Positions 1 through 11,687 of a stretch of DNA of 64,000 bases are shown in pieces (positions within the stretch are counted from its first letter, which is position 1; the number at the start of each line of letters is the position of its first letter). The notes beneath the pieces were generated by a model. That model had not been told where the DNA came from. It worked only from the letters and a program-made list of their open reading frames with translations, and searched no databases. Position numbers and translations under genes: made by a program. Source of the stretch: Clavelina lepadiformis (Eukaryota; Chordata; Ascidiacea; Aplousobranchia; Clavelinidae). The DNA lies in NCBI RefSeq assembly GCF_947623445.1, contig NC_135247.1:3722501-3786500 (forward strand), in the 5' to 3' direction.

Positions 1-1662
1 TCCATTCGAGTGACCTTTTTACACGTCTTGAAACGACTCAGGTTTAATATTTAGAAATGGCCGCCACCATTTCACTGATAACAATTGTGGATTCAAAGCT
101 ATTTTTCACAGTTTCTTGTTAACCTAACTTAAATATAAAAACATAGCAACCCAAACCTAACCTAAATCTACTTTCTAATCTAAATCTAAATCCAATAAAA
201 CCTTAAAAAAGCTAAAATCAATTTTTTGCATATCTTTTCTCTTAACCTCACCACCTGCCTTTAACAACAGGCTGCGTTACCAACTTATGGTGTAATGGTC
301 ATTTCGTTTAGAAATAATTTCATAACGAAATAAGAAACCCAAAAGAATGCCGTTTTTGGCGGTATGCCATTTCTAAGTCATTGTCGTAAACGGTTAAGTG
401 ACGAGAGACAGAAGAAACAAATTGGCTGAAATAGCGTCATCTTCCCTTATTTTTACGCGCCTTCAAGCTAAGGGCGATTGCAATTACAAGTTACAAATAA
501 CTATTTGCAAGTTTCAATTCACTTTGTTTTGAAGTGGATGGGCTCACTAATATATTCAGTTTGAACTTTCACATTTAAATTTCAAAAATTTCACATTTCA
601 AAATTCCACGTTTTGGTTTAACAGTGTTGACGTCGTCTAAATTATGTCTACTTTTAATGGGATTTAACCGCTATTTTTGTGTGTTTATGTTTTTTTTTGT
701 TATAGCGTTTCTGCTTCTTGTGTGGGAAAAATAACCTGGACCCTTCTTCTCACACTCGGTCGCAGTTTCAACTGCTTTGTTCTTATTTTCGTGATCAACT
801 TGGACAGGCATGCAGCTGCCAGCGGGTATAATCGCAGGATTGCGTTGTCCTGTTCACGTAATTGATTGAACTGGGATCCTGAAAGGTTGTGCCACCTGTC
901 CCACCGATTTGAGCCTAAAGGTTCTTTGCACATCGCGACGTCTTGCGCTTTTACACTTGATGTTAATTACTGCGCATGATTTCGATGTTTCTAAGCCGAA
1001 CGTTCATTCTGGACTAAGCACAGTAAGCAGGTTTAGCAAAGGTCGTTACTTTAGTTACAGTTACGAGCTGCATGCGATTATAGCCCACTTTTAGAGCCAC
1101 AATTTCTCAGGTTTCATCCTGGTTAGCTCAGTAAGTCAAGGCTGACCGAAAGGCAGCAAAATTGATCTGCTTGATTTTTGATTGATTTCTGATTGAAATT
1201 TCATCTGCTTTTAACCCATTTCGCTCATTATGTAGGTAGGTAGTCATTCTAGACCCATTTTGGAAGAAGTTTATTTATTGAAATTTTAATAAAGATGAGC
1301 AAATTAATGTCAATCAATCAGCATAACTATTAACAGCGTAAATGAATGACTAGTGGAATGTCAAACCTATAATTGCATACTATACTATTCAATGACGTAA
1401 AGATTAACGATTAACGGTAACTGTAGTATATTAAAATGAATCGGTTTTGTTAGCTTTTTGGGAAAAAACAAGTTATAGAAATCTAGACCGTTAAGTTTTG
1501 ACGTCTTACTGAAAGAGATATAAACGGGTGTGAAAGACACTTCAGATTATATATCAAATGCTTGACACAAATGCCATACATATTTTGGATGATACCTCCA
1601 ACATAAAATCTTATTGTTATTTTGTTCTTTTCTGATGTTAAGGCGCAAACGGTAGCTTAAAA
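1..1662. other. Intergenic region left of the tandem array
   Basis: AT-rich sequence with no supported coding exon. It holds the first copy of the conserved upstream block (about 781-1060), also found ahead of the other three array genes. A TATAAA at 1519-1524, 139 bases before the first array gene, could be its core promoter, but no transcript evidence exists. Short open frames over 677-1094 differ between block copies, so they are unlikely to code. Confidence 0.5.
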
Positions 1663-2235
1663 ATGGCAACAAATGAACGGATCCTTCATATGCTTCAACA
1701 CGTTGGACAAAACCGCAGTGTCGTGGTCGTGGACGACGAAAATTCCAAAAGGTGTCTCGTCCAAGAGGACCCTAAAAGACAAAAATCAGCACCTAGTAAG
1801 TTTGACATATTTTGCGACAATATTTATTCATTATGTACTCATACTCATGGCTTCACCGATTGCGATTTTAACCAGTAAGTACTTTTAACGAAAGCAAATG
1901 TAATTTATCACTATTTAGGTCGGGCAACGGTTGCTGGCAATACAAGACCTTTAGCTTCATTGGCGGCTACACTGAAACGGTTGAACGATGAAGAACGGAC
2001 GAAGTTAGTCAAAAGGGCCAGGAAGATATTAGAATCAGCCGGTGACGTAATCTCAGCCATCCATACGGTCTACACCCTGGCGAACACCAACTTAAGAAAG
2101 GCTTTATTGAAAGATCTGATTTCTTTCATTGAATCTGATGCGACGTCACTTTTGGATGACAGAAATTTTGATGAAGAATTTTCGAAAGCTATCGAAACCA
2201 AAGCCGAAGCTGAAGCTAAAGCTAAAGAAAGATGA
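1663..2235 (+). CDS. Array gene 1, unrecognised small protein (two exons, 149 aa)
   Basis: Exons 1663-1795 and 1919-2235, joined by a 123-base GT-AG intron in phase 1. The start MATNER aligns with MSSVSE, MPTVKE and MPSVKE in the other copies, which supports this ATG. Exon 1 predicts a helix followed by a short strand region with the family motif (D/E)NS(K/R)(K/R)C, here DENSKRC. Exon 2 is mostly helical and contains LKDLISFIESDATSL, matching the family's FIE-x-(D/E)A-x-SL motif. No signal peptide or membrane segment is visible, so a cytosolic or nuclear protein is likely. This copy is the most diverged: it lacks the LSYxAY segment of exon 1 and has an added acidic/lysine-rich tail ending KAEAEAKAKER. 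The family is not one I recognise, and no function is proposed. Conservation of the splice site, phase and motifs across four copies argues that it is a real gene. Confidence 0.7.
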
Positions 2236-3925
2236 TTCAAACTTACGATGAGGTTAAAATAGGAATATTTACAGCACTTCATGCGTTTCTTGTTCACCTC
2301 TGTTAACGCTTTAGCTTATCACCGCTCGCAAATTTGCTCTGCGCTTTCGCATTTCAAGCTAATATCTAGTACTACACAACTCATTAACCCTCAGTAGAGG
2401 TTGGAGTACAGAACAGCATTGAAAGCTTTGTAAGTTTGTTATAGCTATATGGTTTTATTATTCAGTTTTGGGCGTCTAAGTTATTGGAAATATTTTTTCA
2501 ATGTGGTGCCAAATTTATTCCGGCTTTTGTGTCGTAAAATTCAATTCTCGCAAGACTCAGCACAAGTTTTCTCATCAAATTCCCGTAGAATTTGAATGCA
2601 TTGTTTTCTTATAAGTTAAGTTGGTAACCTTTTAAGTTTTCCCAGGCAATCTGCAAGGTTTTTTTAGCGGAAAAATTACGCGGAATCATGCCAGACCTGT
2701 ATTATTTATTCATGTAAAATAAAAAATTCTATTTCTACGGAATTTTGCAATATTTCCCATAAATTTGCAGCTTAATAAACTTTCAAAACTTGAACAAAAT
2801 AATTGCTGCTGGTTAGATTTAGATTGGAAGGAAGATTCAGGTTAATATGTTTTAACATTAAAGTTAGGTCAACAGGAAACTGTGAAAAATAGCTTAAAAC
2901 GCATGATTTGTGTCAGCCTTTTACATAAGTTAAACATGTATAGGAATGTCCTTTCAAACTAAGAGAGTCGTCTTTTCACACGTTGTAGCCGATATCTAAA
3001 ACCGATGTGCAAAACTTAATTAGCTTTAATACCCCAAAATCTTGTCTTGTGCTCTTTGTGTAAACTGCTCAACCAACATGCTGATATAGTAAGCTATTTT
3101 AAGAAAGCTAGTATTTATTTCTTAATACAAATCAGATGCTGTTATGTTATCGGTGAAATTGGTGATGTTAAATATGGTTAAATGTATAATCTAAGAACAC
3201 AGAAATTGTTCGTGACAAATATGAAATCTAAACTAAAAAGATTTTAGTTACTAAACACACGAAATAAACCAACATGTGGGAATCGTAAACTGAGCTTGTG
3301 CTTGTTTTATTGAAGTGCTAAAATTTATTGAAATCTTAGAATCAGTAAATGGTTATTTCACTGCAAAAAAGAAAGAGATTGTAATTGCATGCTGGAGTAG
3401 CTCACATGGGAGAGCGAGATTTAGCATACTCGGGATTGGATCGACATCTGCCGCTTCCAGTTATCCAAAACACTTTTTGAGCACACTCCCGCACAACTGC
3501 TGGATAAAAGCGATAAAATATACTTTAAAGTTTTGCTCATACTTTTACAGGAGACTATGACTGTTCAACGCTTCACAACAACTCCGATCACAAAAATAGC
3601 GTCTGACACGAAACATGGTTTATATGCAATAATATGTTTGGAGAATTTTAAGCAACTGAATTTTGGTATGGAATATATGGGTGTGATGTTGTTTAAATCT
3701 TTGCTGTAGCGAACAGTGGTGTAAGATGCATGTGTAGTTTTCTGGCTCTGTTTGCGCCTATGCAGACTGGGTACTAGTGTATGTGGTTTCTTTAATGAAT
3801 CTTACTGCAACACAACTAAATAATAATGACCTTAGAAGGTGAGTGCAAGTCGCGAATAAAATTGCTGTTAAAGTGGAATATTCCAATGGGCTTAAAGGAA
3901 ACTATCCCACAGATATTGGTATTGC

Positions 3926-4205
3926 AAGTGGCTCAACTGCCAACGGGTATTATGGCACAAGGCAGATTTATCTGTTTATCATGTTCACGGAATTTATTCA
4001 ATTGGGATTGTGAAGCACTATGATGCGGATTACACCTGTGGTGTGAGTCTAAAGGCCGTTTTTAGCACTATCTCTGCAACCTTATCGCGGTGTTCTTCGT
4101 TTCTCCGCATTTGTGCTAATTGCTGTTCTTGCGTTGTTGGTATTTTTGAGCCAAACGTTCGTTCTACGGAGTGGGCAGTTTCGACAAAAATGGCAGTTTA
4201 AGATC
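3926..4205 (+). promoter_or_regulatory. Conserved upstream block, copy 2 of 4
   Basis: It resembles stretches at about 781-1060, 7046-7290 and 9637-9960. Shared landmarks are CTGCCARCGGGTAT, TGTTCACG, AATTG(A)GGATYSTGAA, GAG(C/T)CTAAAGG, GTGCTAATTG, TTGTTGGTRTTTT and a final CC(A/G)AACGTTCRTTCT. The open frame is not preserved between copies, so it is probably a promoter, enhancer or non-coding 5' exon duplicated with the gene. The distance to the gene varies from about 550 to 1,400 bases. Function is inferred only from conservation. Confidence 0.4.
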
Positions 4206-5063
4206 TATTTCATTTTACGCGTACCATTTTACTTTAGCACCTTAATTTGTTAGTTTCATGCTAACTTTATACTTTACCATGTATTTTACAAACGAGTTTA
4301 CGGTTTATACTAAGGCAGTCTCAGCATTGCAGGAGTCGCGTATTAGTGTGTGTATGTGTAAGAGAACTTTTATTTTGATACAACATCTTTTGCTTCGTTG
4401 TAATACATCTACAGTATTTCATTCATCATCGGTTACGTTAACCCAATTGAGATCCACTCGAGATGACGTTTGTAGAGTAAGTCTATCATAAGAGCTAAAT
4501 TGCTAATATTCTGGTATTTTTTTTGTAGTTTTTCCAGTTCCTAGTTTTCCAATTCCTAGTATTCCAATTCCTATTACTCAATTTCCTAGAAAATGTCTAG
4601 GGTTCGGCAGATTATGAATTTGCTAGGGAAAGTTCCCTTTCAAATTGTCACTGAGGGCAACGAGTTTGTTGCAGAATATGTTTCCATGATGTTTTCAATT
4701 TCTTTCGGAGTGTGTCAGGTTTTTAAGAAACCATTGTTGTTTTAAGACAAAAATCTTATACACCTTTAGATTGACATGAAAATGAGATGAACAAGTTATT
4801 TATTGTGGAACTGGCAAGAGTTTTAAAGTAATAAGGTGCCTGCAGGCTGGATACAATTTGCAAACTTCATTTGAGACGACTTGCGGCAGCTTGCGTTGCG
4901 ATAGTGTGCTGGTATCATTGGTATGGGATGGTGGTGTTATGGTATGGTATGATGACGTAGCGGTTAAATCAAGTGACTTTTAATTAACTGGCCAGTTGAC
5001 CAGAATTTCATAACCTGTTGCGGTTTTGTTGTAATCGCCATGGACAAAACATGTATGACGCTT

Positions 5064-5115
5064 GCTCCTGTTGCATGCAACAGGAGCTGTTGCTGTTGTA
5101 CCACTGCAGTGGTAC
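5064..5115. repeat. Two adjacent perfect palindromes
   Basis: A 24-base perfect palindrome (half-site GCTCCTGTTGCA, 5064-5087) is followed ten bases later by an 18-base perfect palindrome (half-site GTACCACTG, 5098-5115). Neither has a spacer at its centre. They lie about 500 bases upstream of array gene 2. They could be dimer-binding sites or simply hairpin-forming DNA. Confidence 0.8.
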
Positions 5116-5606
5116 TTATGAACAGTTCCAAATTCGGGAAATACGTTATAAAAAGCAAAAAATAAATAAGAAATGTGCGTGGCAATGCGAGATCGGTAAC
5201 TGGAGCTCGATAGATGAAGAATTGCTGTCCAGTTTTAAGTCGTGCAAAAACTTTCCTTAGTCTGATGATTAAGATTGTGATACCATATATTATAACTGGA
5301 ACTTTGAAAGTTGGCTAGTTTATTGATCTTGAAATTTCGATTGTAGCACGAATTTTGTAGGTGGAACAGAAGCAAAAGTCGTTCATGTTTTGCCCAGGGA
5401 CTTTACAAAGGTATAACGTCACAAGGTATCGAAACCGGTATCAAAGCGCGGATTCGATTTTTGACGCATTCAGTGAACGGACAAGTGCAAATGCGCGTAA
5501 ACGCGTTCCTTGCGAATGTTTTTTTATATCCAAGTCCTGACAAGTCGTTTTCACATGAATATTATCAGGGTTAGGATCAATACAAAAGTTGAGATTTATG
5601 TTGGCA

Positions 5607-6098
5607 ATGTCGTCAGTTAGCGAGATCATAGGATTGCTTTCGTACATGGCTTACAAAGATAAATTGATGATGATAATGGGTGACAATTCCAGAAGATGTG
5701 TGATCGTGGAGAACCCAGATGCAAACACCTATTGCTCCATAGGTAAACTATAGATATAATTTTCTTTCATATTCATTCATAATAGTTTACGTGGTTTACC
5801 AATCGCGATTCTCACCAATTAGTTGTTTAAATTCAATTATTTAGGCCCGCCCATGATGTATGGGATAACAGTTTCCCCTCCAGCCCGTGTAGTCGCACTG
5901 CCCTACATATTGCACCGGCTCACCAACTACGAAAAGGAACAGTTAACCATAAGAACAAAAAGGACTTTAGAAAACAACGGAGTCATCGACTTAACCATGG
6001 CGCAAGCTTATAGCGACGATAGCCGTCGTTTACGGATGAGTTTAATGAAAGACCTGGTTTCCTTTATTGAAAATGAAGCGAATTCACTTTTGGCATAA
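5607..6098 (+). CDS. Array gene 2, unrecognised small protein (two exons, 129 aa)
   Basis: Exons 5607-5742 and 5845-6098, phase-1 GT-AG intron. I chose the ATG at 5607 (MSSVSE) because it aligns with the starts of the other copies; an in-frame ATG at 5598 would add three residues. Exon 1 has EIIGLLSYMAYK and the motif GDNSRRCVIVEN. Exon 2 has VSPPARVVALPYILHRLTNY, a lysine/arginine-rich helix, DLTMAQ, and the closing DLVSFIENEANSLLA. It is closest to array gene 3. It looks intact, with no signal peptide or membrane helix. Function is unknown. Confidence 0.72.
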
Positions 6099-7832
6099 AA
6101 CAATCTCAGTAAAAATGAAGCTTATTAACGCTCTGCTTGTCATTGTGAGTTAGTCCCATGTGGATGGTTGCTTGCTCGCAAATTTGTTTTGTTTTTTCTC
6201 ATTTAATTCAACAAGTACCAGCTCTTTCAAAACGTGTTCCTTCATGTTAGAATATTAGCGTGTTTGTTGTCCCAATTTTTCTTCGGTTTGTGAAAATATG
6301 TTACTCTCGACCATCAGAAAATAGATGGATAAAATTTAAATCGTTGTTCGTAAAATACGGTATAAATAATGAAATGTTAAACTCAAAGGCAGCAGCAACG
6401 CCAGCAAATCTTCTTTGGCAGGAAAGCTGCCGCGGAGGGTCTGGTTGAAAAGGTGAAGTACCTAATCAGTTACAGTAAAGGTTGGTGCAACTACACGCTG
6501 ATTTCCCAAGTTTGCTCAGAACAAATTAACAACAATTTACATCATGCAATCGTTATGTATAGTAACGGCAAGCGCGCTTAATTTGCTGGATAAATATAAA
6601 CTGATACCGAAATTGCTGACACTTGCTAAACCATCATTTATCTGTAACGAAAACGAAACACCTCAAAAAAGTATTTGCGTATAAGCATAAACACAACAAA
6701 CGTTAAACCAATGGTTACCGGAACAGCAAGCTCTTGAACCCGGACGAATGGTAAACTTTATAATGATTACTGCATTAAGCAATTTATTTATTGTAGCATT
6801 ACGAGCATTGCTGCCACAGTTTGGTGACTTGTTTCACATACCACCATGTTCGATTTACCTTTGTCTTTGAAACTATCACATATTCTGTAGTTATAAATGT
6901 ATGAAACAGTAAAATGCATAGTAAAATATTATTTTAACAAAACCGATTTTAAAGAAACATAAATTTTTCTGGCAGAAATAGGTCCGAATAATCTTTAGGT
7001 CAGTGTATTATGTGGCACGGTCAATTAAACACTGCGTGCGGGTAAAAAAGCTTGTTTACTTGTCTTCTTCGTGAATTTTATTGAATTGGAATTGTAATAT
7101 ATCATGATGCAAAGTTCACTAATTTAAGCCTAAAGGCTTTTTGAGGGCTACTTTTGCAATCTTTTCTCAACGTATTGCGTTTTTGCGCTTTGTGCTAATT
7201 GGTGCGCTAATTGTTGGTGTTTTCAGACTAAACGGGTTAATTCTAGAAGTGCAGGTTTGTAAAACGGTAAGTATAAATGTAGATTATTTTAATTTTATTC
7301 CCATAATTTTGTTTTTAACGCCTTGATTTGTCAAGTTCAATGCTAGCTGCTCCGATATAATTTGCAAACAAGTCAACAAGGAGTTTTGTTCAGTTTGCAA
7401 CTTAAAGCAGCGAATGTTACTTTGCATAATATGCTTTCACAAAACCGTATGGAGAGAGTGAATGAGAGAAAGAGAGATTGAGAGAGAGTTAGAGAGAGTG
7501 AGAGAGAGAGTGAGAAAGTGATAAAACTATAGTTTTAGTAACTGAACTATTTTGAACTCAGCTTTTTTGTGTGCTTTGTACAAAGCAAGAATTTCAAAAC
7601 ATAAAACGTTGACCTCTCACAATACATGAGAACGACGTTGATTGGGAATCGTATTTTATTTGTTGATATCACAGGGATACGTAACATCTGTGTGAATTAT
7701 AAGCCTAGTTATTATTTTAAATGTTTTATGTTGATAGGATGATAACCGGACAATCCATTTTCTCATAAATTTTGTCAGTGTAAGGATCACGACTGGTTAT
7801 TTCAAAACGTGGAAATTTTCGCTTCCTTGACA
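6099..7832. other. Inter-unit spacer 2 of the array
   Basis: No supported gene. It contains the third upstream block (about 7046-7290, with AAGCCTAAAGGC at 7126-7137) and a GA-rich simple repeat at about 7450-7521. The remainder is AT-rich and unremarkable. Confidence 0.5.
7450..7521. repeat. GA-rich simple repeat
   Basis: Imperfect (GA)n tract interrupted by T, as in GAGAGAGTGAGAGAGAGAG. It lies 310 bases upstream of array gene 3. Confidence 0.85.
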
Positions 7833-8349
7833 ATGCCAACAGTGAAAGAGATCATTGGTTTACTTTCCTACATCGCTTACAAACAAGACATCATGTTTGT
7901 GGCAGGCGATAATTCCAGGAGGTGTGTTATTATGACGGACCCATTACGAAGAACATATACCGTTCTTGGTAAATTGGACACACTTTGCTACGATATTTAT
8001 ACATGATAATTTGCATGCTGTACCGACCACGACTTTAACCAGAAGGTTTGTTTGAATTTAATCGAGTCTTACCGGACTAGTATTTACTGTAGGTAGGACC
8101 TTTACGACAAGGGTAACGATTGCCCCTCCAAACTTTGTAGTTGCTCTGCCTCTCGTATTGCACCGGCTAACCGATTATGAAAAGGAAGAGGTAGCCAAAA
8201 GAATTAAAAGGATATTAGAACACAACAACGACGCAGACTTAACCATGGTGCAAATCTACAACAACAAAAACAAACCTCTTTCTACGCTGCTATTGGATAA
8301 TCTGGTCTCTTTTATTGAATTAGAAGCATATTCACTTAATTTACCATGA
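7833..8349 (+). CDS. Array gene 3, unrecognised small protein (two exons, 130 aa)
   Basis: Exons 7833-7968 and 8093-8349, phase-1 intron. The start MPTVKE aligns with the other copies. The acceptor is TGTAG|GTAGGACC: using the second AG four bases later would bring a stop after a few codons, so the first AG is preferred. Exon 1 has EIIGLLSYIAYKQDIMFVAG and GDNSRRCVIMTD. Exon 2 has VTIAPPNFVVALPLVLHRL, DLTMVQ and DNLVSFIELEAYSLNLP. It looks intact. Function is unknown. Confidence 0.72.
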
Positions 8350-9017
8350 CATCAGCTATAAACTGAAGTTGAATGATGTTTTGTTGGACTTTTTGTCTAA
8401 AGTTTTTATTGCTGCCTACACAAGTTGTTCTGTTTGTTATTTCAGTATAAATGTCAACTTTTATAAAACGTTCTGCTTCATCTTCTTCTCAACATACCTT
8501 CTTCGTTCTCATGGTATGTTTTCGGCTGATAATCAAATTATGAAAATATGTGTAAGTTACTCTCGACCATTATTACTGTAATTTTTCTTATGGATACTAT
8601 TTACAGTATAAATCTTTGCACCCAAAATATATCGTAAATACAACGAAAGTTTAACATCAAAGAGTAAAATAAATGCTTCCTCACGTCTTCTACTTTGCGT
8701 AGTGTATTCTGACAGCTGATAGCTAAACGCATGAAAATGTTAAACTATAATCCTTGCATGTAGCGGAACTGTACTGACGAAGAATAAGACATTTTATGGA
8801 GGAAGTGTATTAACAAATGTGGTATATGACGGTGAATTTCATCTTATATGAGAAATAGTCTACCACACAAAATATTTTACAGTAAAGATGATGTACGTCA
8901 TACTGAGCTTTGTCTTCATTATGCTGACATCGGCTAGCAACCTCATTGATGAGATTAATATTTTCTTAATCACTGAGACTCCATATGTCCTAACTTCATA
9001 AATACGACCAAACGTCG

Positions 9018-9150
9018 AAACGACTAAAATCCGAGTCGTTTAAGTCTTTTCTTAGGAAGAGACTCGAGTCGAGTCAAGTCAAATCTTTAGAAAACGTGAC
9101 TCGCGTCGGACTGGAATCGAGTCACTGACTCGAGTCATTACGACTTTGGT
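9018..9150. repeat. Cluster of GACTCGAGTC-like repeats
   Basis: The 10-base palindrome GACTCGAGTC occurs exactly at 9061-9070 and 9127-9136. Many degenerate forms such as GAGTCGTTTAAGTC, GAGTCAAGTC and GACTCGCGTC lie between and around them. It is probably a small satellite-like or transposon-derived repeat. Confidence 0.7.
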
Positions 9151-9300
9151 AGTAAGGCTTTTTGTTGATGGTTTCTTTGTAGCGCAGTTCATGTGGAAAA
9201 ATGGAACGACGTACAAAAAAAAACAAAGAAGATGAAACGAAGCTTTTAGTCTTTTATGTTTTGCAAAAACTCGTTACACAATTTGAATTTATACTACAAG

Positions 9301-9322
9301 CATATATATATATATATATATC
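9301..9322. repeat. (TA)n microsatellite
   Basis: About ten TA units just after position 9300, continuing as the related string CTATATACATATG. Confidence 0.9.
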
Positions 9323-11022
9323 TATATACATATGTAATCTATACATATTCAGTGTCAGATGAAATTTTTAGACTATGTTATTGCTCCAAGTGACACCAAT
9401 GAAATCTTACAGTATGCACATGGAGTGGTAAACTTTCATCCAAAAATTTTGTTTCAATTGACCTGGTGATTAATTGTATGTAAAAATAGTTTTCTAGTTT
9501 TCTACAAGTTCATCATCACCTTTAAACGAATATCGAACTTAATAAAGTTTATATCTTTTCAATACTCTTTACGCTGATTCCGCGTGTTTACTATATAGTT
9601 AGCGCCGGCATCTTTCCTTCCTGTATGGATTGTGTAAATATGACATAACGTTTTTTTTTACCATTCCAAACGGCAAGATCTTTGTTGTTCGCTTTGCCAC
9701 ACATGTAACTATGAGCAGGCGTAATAACCAGTTTATACCTGTCTGTCTTCGCTTACTTATTTTAATCGGATTTCTGAAGTGGCAAGTTGTTAATGACGGA
9801 CACGTTATTACCTGCTTAAGCCTAAAGGCTTATATCATCAGCAACCATATTGTCTAGTTTTGCAACGTTACGCTTGACTGCTGGACTAGTTGTTGGTGTT
9901 TTCATGCATTCGTCATCACAGAGCAGACTAGCAGGGTTTGAGAAAGATCATAATTTTAAAAAGCTTTTTTGTTAGGACCAGCATGCAACTGTCTTTTTTA
10001 GCTTTTACGTCTCGGTCTTTAAGCTGACTATACGAACACGACATGTAATTTATACCAACGTTCTCTCGATTTACAATAATTCCGTCTTGGCTTTGCGGTA
10101 AGTTTTCGGTTTATAAAAAAGTGACTTTTACTTTTTGTCAAGCAGCTTTTAAGACAAGTTATGTTGGTATGTTTTTATTTATGTCTATCTCGAAACCAGC
10201 AGTGTATTCCTAAAAATACTAACAGTGAGTTTACGTTGTCTGTATATTCATGATTTAGCAAAGCTTTAGCAAAACTTTACTCAAGTAGCCTATATACGAG
10301 TTTTCGGCTCAGTTATTATGCAAATTCCTCGTGTGAGTTTGTTATAGAGGCAGTTTTTGTTCTTGCCCGAGTCAAAAACGTAACTCTTTGTAGCAGTAGA
10401 TAAGTTTAGATGAGACATGCGCAATCCACGACGGCCGACGGGCCACAGCATTATGGTACTTACGTCTTTTTTCGTGGTAGTTACGGCAAGTTTATGGAAA
10501 GAATATTGAAAGCAATCATATGACCGTAAACTTGGTAAGAGTCTGTTACAAAATCTCAAATCAGTACATTTAGTTTAAATATAATTCAATGAAATTTTGC
10601 ATTTCGTGTTTGCGTGGGCCTCACTGTAATTTTTCCGCAATTTGCAAAAAAGGCTTTTTGCAACGGATTTGGCACGTGATTGCGTTGCGGCCGACCTAAC
10701 TTTGAACAAAGTCAACTTGTTTTTTTAACCTATTTGCCCTTTACAGTTAATAAAATGTATACCACTGTCAAATGTGAAAGGTCGCGAAAAATTTTCATAA
10801 ATCAAAATAGGAGAACTTTTGACGTCTTATGCCGAAGGACAAGATGCGCTGATTACGCTTGGGGAAAGACGTTAGCTTTGCTGATTTTATAATTGAAACA
10901 TGAACTCTCTTACAGTTATTTTATAATGATAACTCTACAACTTGACATCTTATTCTCAATTAGGCTTCGTCTGTGTTAGATTCAGAACTTGCCTTGTGAA
11001 AAAATAAAGGTTTTTCCTGACG

Positions 11023-11516
11023 ATGCCTTCGGTTAAAGAAGTTATCGATTTGATTTCTTATCTTGCCTACAGACACAGCATTATTATAGTGACTGGCGAA
11101 AATTCCAGGAAGTGTATTTATCAGGAGAAGCCGCTGAAAAAAACAGTTGCAGCGTTTGGTAAATTTGCTACAATATATTCATCCATGATGATTTTGAGAC
11201 TTAACTGGCCAAAATTTTAATCAAACAACATTTAGGCAGGACCATGATGTGTACGACGGCAATTGGCACTTCAAATGTACTTTTTCTGTCTGAAATCCTG
11301 TACCGGTTCACAGACGAAAATAAGAAGAAGCTAGTGGAAAGCACAAAAAGGATATTACAAAATTACTGCGAAATCGACTGGGCGATGGTAGCAGCAAGAA
11401 AGAACATAAACCGACCCCTTAGGCACGAATTACTAAATAACTTGAAATATTTCATTGAATTTGAAGCGGATTCACTTTTTGTGAGCAATAACTCAAACGA
11501 AAGTGAAAGTGATTAA
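11023..11516 (+). CDS. Array gene 4, unrecognised small protein (two exons, 138 aa)
   Basis: Exons 11023-11158 and 11236-11516, phase-1 GT-AG intron of 77 bases. The start MPSVKE aligns with its paralogues. Exon 1 has EVIDLISYLAYRHSIIIVTG and the motif GENSRKCIY. Exon 2 has ILYRFTDENKKKLVESTKR and NLKYFIEFEADSLF, then a short serine/asparagine/acidic tail ending NESESD that genes 2 and 3 lack. It looks intact, without signal peptide or membrane helix. Function is unknown. Confidence 0.72.
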
Positions 11517-11630
11517 CACTTTGATTACTTTCCTGCGTCAGCGACGTTTCAGTTTTTCTCAGTGTATGCCAACTTTTACGAAATGTGCTGCTTCATCACA
11601 ATTTCAGTATATAGCTGGCTTATTGTGGCC

Positions 11631-11687
11631 CAATGGCGTAGCCAGAAAAAAATTTGGTCCCTTTCGCCCCCCCTGGCTACGCCTATG
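11631..11687. mobile_element. 57-bp hAT-like MITE with 8-bp target duplication
   Basis: Near-identical 15-base terminal inverted repeats (CAATGGCGTAGCCAG left; the right end reads CATAGGCGTAGCCAG on the other strand) enclose a core of about 27 bases. The element is flanked by a perfect direct repeat TTGTGGCC at 11623-11630 and 11688-11695. CA...TG ends plus an 8-bp duplication are typical of hAT elements. It is far too small to code and must be non-autonomous. The perfect duplication suggests a fairly recent insertion. Confidence 0.75.

Larger units (their letters stand above)
2236..5606. other. Inter-unit spacer 1 of the array
   Basis: No supported gene. The sequence just after array gene 1 (about 2300-2350, including GCTCGCAAATTTG) recurs after array gene 2 near 6175, so the duplicated unit includes 3' flanking DNA. 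The second upstream block lies at about 3926-4205. Two adjacent perfect palindromes are at 5064-5087 and 5098-5115. The rest is AT-rich with no recognised feature. Confidence 0.5.
8350..11022. other. Inter-unit spacer 3 of the array
   Basis: No supported gene. It holds a GACTCGAGTC-rich stretch at about 9018-9150, a (TA)n microsatellite at 9301-9322, and the fourth upstream block at about 9637-9960 (with AAGCCTAAAGGCTTA near 9820). A short open frame over 10290-10559 on the minus strand shows no family features. Confidence 0.5.

Noticed and set aside
909-4201. Short open frames in the upstream blocks (909-1094, 4010-4201) as a second gene of each array unit.
   Set aside because: The frame is not conserved among the four block copies although the DNA is similar.
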